From: DASSHC01 sp035693105
GTDB taxonomy: Bacteria; Chloroflexota; Chloroflexia; Thermomicrobiales; Thermomicrobiaceae
DNA length: 9,623 nt
Assembly: GCA_035693105.1 (NCBI GenBank)
Contig: DASSHC010000461.1
Location: forward strand, 1-9,623
Direction: 5' to 3'
Both the position numbers and the translations under genes were made by a program. The stretch's first letter is position 1. Each line of letters starts with the position of its first letter. Positions 6,007-9,623 of the stretch are shown here, piece by piece. Under the pieces are notes generated by a model, which searched no databases, was not told the DNA's origin, and saw only the letters and a list, made by a program, of their open reading frames with translations.

Positions 6007-7140
6007 GTGGATCTGCGCCATATCCCGGCGATCGATGCCCATTCGCACCCATTCAGTGCCGAGACCGCCGATCTGTCCGAGGACGTGCTGCGGGATGCGA
6101 TCTCCGTGTCGCTGCGCGGCAGGACCAGCCGCGCCAACGAGTCGATGCTGCTGGCACGGTTCGTCGTCGCGGAACTGGCGCGCCTCTTCGACTGCGAGCC
6201 GACCTTCGCCGGGGTGGTGGCGGCTCGCAACGCCGTCTCCCGCGACGACTACCCTGGCTACATCGCCCGGCTCTTTGCTGATGCCGCCATCGACACGCTC
6301 CTCGTCGACCACGGCTACCCGGCCAACCCCGAGTTGCCGTTCGAGCCGTTCGCCGCGCTCTTGCCCCGACGGCCCGTCCAGGGCTATCGCATCGAGCGCT
6401 TCTTTCCCTACGCGGGCTCCTTCCATGGAACAGGGGAACCGCAGCCATTCGAGGCGGTCCTCGAAGCTTTTCAGGCTAAGCTCGACGAGGTAGCCGTGCG
6501 CGACGGACATCGCTTCTATAAGTCGATCATGGCCTATCGCACCGGGCTCGCGATCAAGCCCACCGACCTGGCGGCCGCGCGCGAGGCCTGGGTCGCTCAC
6601 CAAGCGTACGGCGACCCCGCCGAGAAGGTGATCCGCGATTACCTCTTCGTCGTCACCGCCGCCAAGGCGCGCCAGCACGGCATTCCTTTCCAGCTGCATA
6701 CCGGCCACACCTCCCACGTCAACGTCTGGTCCAACACCAACCCGATCTTGCTCACGCCCATTCTCAACAGTGGGCTGATTGACGGGGCGCGGCTGGTGCT
6801 GGTTCATGGCGGCTATCCCTACTGCACCGAGGGCGGCTACCTGACCTCGGTCTTTCCGGATGTGTATCTCGACCTCTCGCTCATGATCCCCTGGGCCTCG
6901 GCCGGCATTGCCCGCCGTATAAGCGAGACGCTTGAGTCGGCACCCGTCACGAAAGTCATGTACGGGTCTGACGGGATTGCCTGTCCTGAGATCCACTGGG
7001 TGGCCGCTCACGCCGGACGGCGCGCGCTTGGTCAGGTGCTCGATGGGCTGATCCGCGACGGGTTCCTGACCTCATCACAGGCAGAGGATGCGGCGCATGC
7101 GATTCTGCAGCGCAACGCGCGGGAACTGTACGGTCTGTAG
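6007..7140 (+). CDS. TIM-barrel amidohydrolase (Amidohydro_2 family)
   Basis: This 377-residue protein looks like a metal-dependent hydrolase or decarboxylase of the Amidohydro_2 group, related to the amidohydrolase half of FluG and to amidohydrolases encoded beside glutamine synthetases. The N-terminal metal motif is AIDAHSHPF (His12, His14). Further candidate ligands are His231 and His234 in QLHTGHTSH, His267 in LVLVHGGYP and Asp322 in MYGSDG. The segment FYKSIMAYRTGL around Lys172 looks conserved in this group, and the lysine could be a metal-bridging or active-site residue (inference). There is no signal peptide, so it is cytoplasmic. The GTG at 6007 follows a strong AAGGAGGA at 5990-5997; no in-frame ATG lies nearby. 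It is the first gene of the plus-strand arm, and no terminator is evident before the transporter genes 117 bp downstream, which suggests it acts on the imported compound. Substrate unknown. Confidence 0.82.
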   Translation: MDLRHIPAIDAHSHPFSAETADLSEDVLRDAISVSLRGRTSRANESMLLARFVVAELARLFDCEPTFAGVVAARNAVSRDDYPGYIARLFADAAIDTLLVDHGYPANPELPFEPFAALLPRRPVQGYRIERFFPYAGSFHGTGEPQPFEAVLEAFQAKLDEVAVRDGHRFYKSIMAYRTGLAIKPTDLAAAREAWVAHQAYGDPAEKVIRDYLFVVTAAKARQHGIPFQLHTGHTSHVNVWSNTNPILLTPILNSGLIDGARLVLVHGGYPYCTEGGYLTSVFPDVYLDLSLMIPWASAGIARRISETLESAPVTKVMYGSDGIACPEIHWVAAHAGRRALGQVLDGLIRDGFLTSSQAEDAAHAILQRNARELYGL

Positions 7141-7243
7141 GGATATCGGAAGGAGGCGTATCAACAGCCTCTCTGGGAGCGCGTCAGGCCAGGTTTCGCC
7201 GAGGTGCGCACGTTCCAGTGATTGCGTGCGGCAGGTTGTTCGT

Positions 7244-7250
7244 GAGGAGG
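7244..7250 (+). promoter_or_regulatory. Ribosome binding site deciding the start of the solute-binding protein
   Basis: GAGGAGG lies 7 bp before the ATG at 7258. The alternative in-frame ATG at 7303 has no comparable signal, so the Cys/Gly-rich N-terminus is probably translated. Confidence 0.7.
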
Positions 7251-7257
7251 ACTGCTA

Positions 7258-9069
7258 ATGACTGACACCTGTGGGTGTGGCTGCGGTTGTGGGCCCCGGA
7301 TCATGCGGAGGGGTCTGAGCCGCCGGAATCTCTTCCGTGCTACCGGCGGTCTGGGTGTGATCGGAATCGCGGGCGTCCTACTCACGGCCTGCGGTGGGTC
7401 AAGTTCGTCGCCGACCACGAGTAGCACGACGACATCGGGCGGCTCGACCAGCTCCACGACCACCACTGGCAGCGCCGGCTCGCCAGCCGCCAGCCCATCA
7501 TCCTCCACGGGATCTTCAAACACCACCACATCCTCCATGCCACCCGCGTCTGGTCCCCCCAAAAAGGGCGGCACGCTGACCTTTGGCGCCTGGCAGGACG
7601 CCGACACCCTCGACCCGCATACGACCGGCCTGGCGGCCACCAGCCGTATCCTGATTCAGATCTACGATGCGCTCGTCTGGAAGAACCCGGCAGACAACCA
7701 GCTGTATCCGGGCCTCGCGCAGAAATGGGAGATCTCAACCGACGGCAAGCAGTACACGTTCAACCTACGCAGCGACGTGAAATTCCACAACGGCGAGCAG
7801 TTCACGTCGAGCTCCGTCAAGTTCTCCTACGACCGGATCGTCGATCCGGCCACCAAGTCACTCGGGCGCAACAGCCTGGGCCCATACAACCGGACCGAGA
7901 CGCCGGACCCGACCACGGCCATCGTCATCTTCGACCAGTCCTACGCGCCGTTTCTGGCCTACCTCACCGTAACGCTCGGCCTGCGGCCGGTCTCGGCCAA
8001 GGCCTATCAGGATCTCGGAACGGACATCAACGTCCATCCAGTCGGGACCGGCCCCTTCATGTACAAGGAGTACGTCAAGGGCGACCACTTCACGATGGTG
8101 CGCAACCCGGATTACAACTGGGCCCCCTCATTTCGCAAGCATCAGGGGCAAGCCTACCTTGAGCAGATCCTCTGGAAGATCATTCCCGAGCCGGGCACCC
8201 GTGTCGCCGCACTTCAGAGCGGGCAGGCGAACGCCATTGAGGTCGTCCCGCCGCAGAACATCGTGGCGTTGCAAAAGCAGAAGGACAAGTACTACACCCA
8301 GAACTCGCTGACGCCGGGGCAGCCCTATATGATTCTGGTCAACACGCAGCAGGCGCCGACCGACGACCTGGCAGTCCGCCAGGCCTGCGTCATGGCGACC
8401 GACCAGAACTCGATCATCAAGGCCGTTTATCTCGGGGTCTACCAGCCGTCACACAATCTGCTGGACCCGCTGACGCCGTGCTACTCCAAAGATATCGACC
8501 AATACTTCCAGTACGATCCCGAGAAGGCCAAGAGCGTGCTGGACAACGCCGGGTGGAAGCCCGGCTCCGACGGAATCCGCGTCAAAGACGGAAAGCGTCT
8601 GCACATCCTCTACATCTCGAACTCGGCCAACGACTTCAAGAGTATCGCCGAGTTGATGCAAGCGAGTTACAAAGACGTCGGCATTGAGATGGAGATCCAG
8701 TTCGAAAGCCAGCCGAGCGTCTTCAGCACCTACAACAAGGGGCCGCAGAACTTCGCGGACTTCTTCTTCTGGAGCCCCTCGCCCGACCAGCTGCGCGCGA
8801 CGTATGGTTCGGAGAACATCCAATCGGGCTTCAACTGGTCGCACTTCAACGACCCGGACTTCGACAAGGCCGTCCGGCAAGCAGCGACGATCACCGATGT
8901 CAGCAAGGCGTGCGACCTCTATCACCAGGCGATGGTCATTCTGGGCCAGAAAGCGGCTGCCATTCCGGTCTACCAGAAGGACGCCACCATCGTCGTCGAT
9001 AACAACATCAAGGACATCATCTACGACGCCAACCCCTACCCGTACTACTTCGATACCTGGATCGAGTGA
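7258..9069 (+). CDS. Tat-exported lipoprotein, family 5 ABC solute-binding protein (DppA/OppA type)
   Basis: This 603-residue protein is the extracytoplasmic receptor of a peptide/nickel/opine-type ABC importer. The signal peptide has a twin-arginine motif SRRNLF (residues 21-26), a hydrophobic stretch (31-44) and a lipobox LTAC with Cys45, so the mature protein should be a membrane-anchored lipoprotein exported folded. A Ser/Thr-rich linker without charge follows (about 46-100). The binding domain starts with KKGGTLTFGAWQDADTLDPH, and PGLAQKWEISTDGKQYTFNL at 151-170 is the family 5 signature, followed by RSDVKFHNGEQFT and further typical segments up to the C-terminus. The N-terminus before the Tat motif is odd: Cys5, Cys7, Cys9 and Cys11 alternate with Gly. 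The start at 7258 is supported by GAGGAGG. It is followed after 51 bp by a permease gene. The ligand cannot be read from sequence; the neighbouring hydrolases suggest a small amide, ureide or peptide-like compound. Confidence 0.93.
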   Translation: MTDTCGCGCGCGPRIMRRGLSRRNLFRATGGLGVIGIAGVLLTACGGSSSSPTTSSTTTSGGSTSSTTTTGSAGSPAASPSSSTGSSNTTTSSMPPASGPPKKGGTLTFGAWQDADTLDPHTTGLAATSRILIQIYDALVWKNPADNQLYPGLAQKWEISTDGKQYTFNLRSDVKFHNGEQFTSSSVKFSYDRIVDPATKSLGRNSLGPYNRTETPDPTTAIVIFDQSYAPFLAYLTVTLGLRPVSAKAYQDLGTDINVHPVGTGPFMYKEYVKGDHFTMVRNPDYNWAPSFRKHQGQAYLEQILWKIIPEPGTRVAALQSGQANAIEVVPPQNIVALQKQKDKYYTQNSLTPGQPYMILVNTQQAPTDDLAVRQACVMATDQNSIIKAVYLGVYQPSHNLLDPLTPCYSKDIDQYFQYDPEKAKSVLDNAGWKPGSDGIRVKDGKRLHILYISNSANDFKSIAELMQASYKDVGIEMEIQFESQPSVFSTYNKGPQNFADFFFWSPSPDQLRATYGSENIQSGFNWSHFNDPDFDKAVRQAATITDVSKACDLYHQAMVILGQKAAAIPVYQKDATIVVDNNIKDIIYDANPYPYYFDTWIE

Positions 9070-9120
9070 CGGGTCAGATGAGCGACGGAGCGCGCTGATC
9101 GCCGGACGGAGACGTGATCG

Positions 9121-9623
9121 ATGCTGAGGTTCCTGGTCTCGCGGCTGCTGGCTGCCATCCCGGTGCTGGTCGGTGTCTCGATCGCCGTGTTCATGATGAT
9201 CCACCTCTTGCCGGGCGATCCTGCCACCATCATGCTCCAGGGCGCGCCGGCTACGGCGCAGGATATTCAGAACCTGCGACACCAGCTCGGCTTGGATGAG
9301 CCGCTCTATGTCCAGTACTTCCGCTGGGCTGACCGCGTCCTGCACGGCGATTTCGGCATCTCGATCCACACGCGCCGCCCCGTCCTCACCGAGATCAAGA
9401 CGGTCTTTCCCTCGACGATCCAACTGGCCGTGGCGGCGATGATCGTAGCCCTGGCGCTCGGCGTCATTCTGGGAGTCATCGCCGCGCTCAACCAAAATAC
9501 CTGGATCGACACGCTCAGCATGGGGATCGCCCTCTTCGGAGTGTCGATGCCCGACTTCTGGGTCGGGCTCCTGCTGATTCTCATGTTTGCGGTCTACTTC
9601 CACTGGTTTCCCGTCTCCGGGGT
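9121..9623 (+). CDS. ABC transporter permease, DppB/OppB type, N-terminal part (3' end outside window)
   Basis: The frame is open from the ATG at 9121 to the window end, giving 167 residues of a protein that is usually about 310. Residues 9-29 form the first membrane helix, followed by LLPGDPA (29-35), the hallmark of DppB/OppB-type permeases. The periplasmic segment contains LRHQLGLDEPLYVQYFRW and LHGDFGIS (74-81), also typical. Further membrane helices are seen at about 98-123 and 134-161. The cytoplasmic EAA loop that contacts the ATPase lies beyond the window. A CGGAG at 9107-9111 lies 9 bp before the ATG. It forms the inner-membrane channel together with a second permease, expected just downstream, and receives substrate from the lipoprotein encoded 51 bp upstream. 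Confidence 0.93.
   Translation, partial: MLRFLVSRLLAAIPVLVGVSIAVFMMIHLLPGDPATIMLQGAPATAQDIQNLRHQLGLDEPLYVQYFRWADRVLHGDFGISIHTRRPVLTEIKTVFPSTIQLAVAAMIVALALGVILGVIAALNQNTWIDTLSMGIALFGVSMPDFWVGLLLILMFAVYFHWFPVSG

Noticed and set aside
5971..7011. Minus-strand open frame of 346 codons opposite the plus-strand amidohydrolase.
   Set aside because: It is antisense to a gene with clear metal motifs and a strong ribosome binding site; composition is that of a shadow frame.
7141..7257. Ribosome-binding-like GGAAGGAGG at 7148-7156 suggesting a short leader gene.
   Set aside because: No ATG or GTG follows at a workable distance, and the only short frame seen (GTG at 7204) is five codons long; I see no terminator or riboswitch in this gap.
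8449..9603. Long minus-strand open frame of 384 codons opposite the solute-binding protein and permease genes.
   Set aside because: It spans two well-supported plus-strand genes, its translation is Arg/Asp/Val-rich low-complexity sequence typical of the antisense of high-GC genes, and it matches no family I recognise.

Overview
The window reads as a chromosomal catabolic region of a high-GC bacterium. All genes use G/C-rich third codon positions, several start at GTG behind strong AGGAGG-type ribosome binding sites, and the solute-binding protein carries a twin-arginine lipoprotein signal followed by a long Ser/Thr linker. This style fits the Chloroflexota (Thermomicrobia/Sphaerobacter type) best, with Actinomycetota as an alternative. 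The taxonomic call is an inference from style, not from a marker gene.

Layout. (1) Positions 1-1081, plus strand: the 3' end of a creatininase-family amidohydrolase, then an alpha/beta hydrolase of the plant-methylesterase/hydroxynitrile-lyase-like type. (2) Positions 1082-1294: a convergent gap with imperfect GC-rich inverted repeats. (3) Positions 1295-5840, minus strand: a probable four-gene operon read right to left. It encodes a dihydroorotase/allantoinase-like cyclic amidohydrolase, a GntR-family FCD regulator, an AllE-type bicupin ((S)-ureidoglycine aminohydrolase family) and a dihydropyrimidinase/hydantoinase-like cyclic amidohydrolase. (4) Positions 5841-6006: a compact divergent control region. 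It has two face-to-face extended -10 promoters, a perfect 16-bp palindrome over the minus-strand -35 box, and a second inverted repeat just before the plus-strand ribosome binding site. (5) Positions 6007-9623, plus strand: a TIM-barrel amidohydrolase (Amidohydro_2 type), a Tat-exported family 5 solute-binding lipoprotein and the start of a DppB/OppB-type permease, which runs off the window.

How it may work together (inference). The Dpp/Opp-like transporter brings in a small amide, ureide or peptide-like compound. The two metal-dependent cyclic amidohydrolases open ring amides or ureides. The AllE-like cupin releases ammonia from a ureidoglycine-type intermediate, and the third amidohydrolase, expressed with the transporter, cleaves a further C-N or C-C bond. 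The GntR/FCD protein encoded inside the operon is the natural candidate to bind the palindrome between the two arms and switch both together. This resembles allantoin/ureide catabolism. However, no allantoate amidohydrolase (which makes ureidoglycine) is present here, and both hydantoinase-like enzymes depart from the textbook D-hydantoinase substrate-binding loop, so the true substrate is open.

No tRNA, rRNA, CRISPR array, insertion sequence or phage feature was seen. No stretch over 300 bases lacks a gene.
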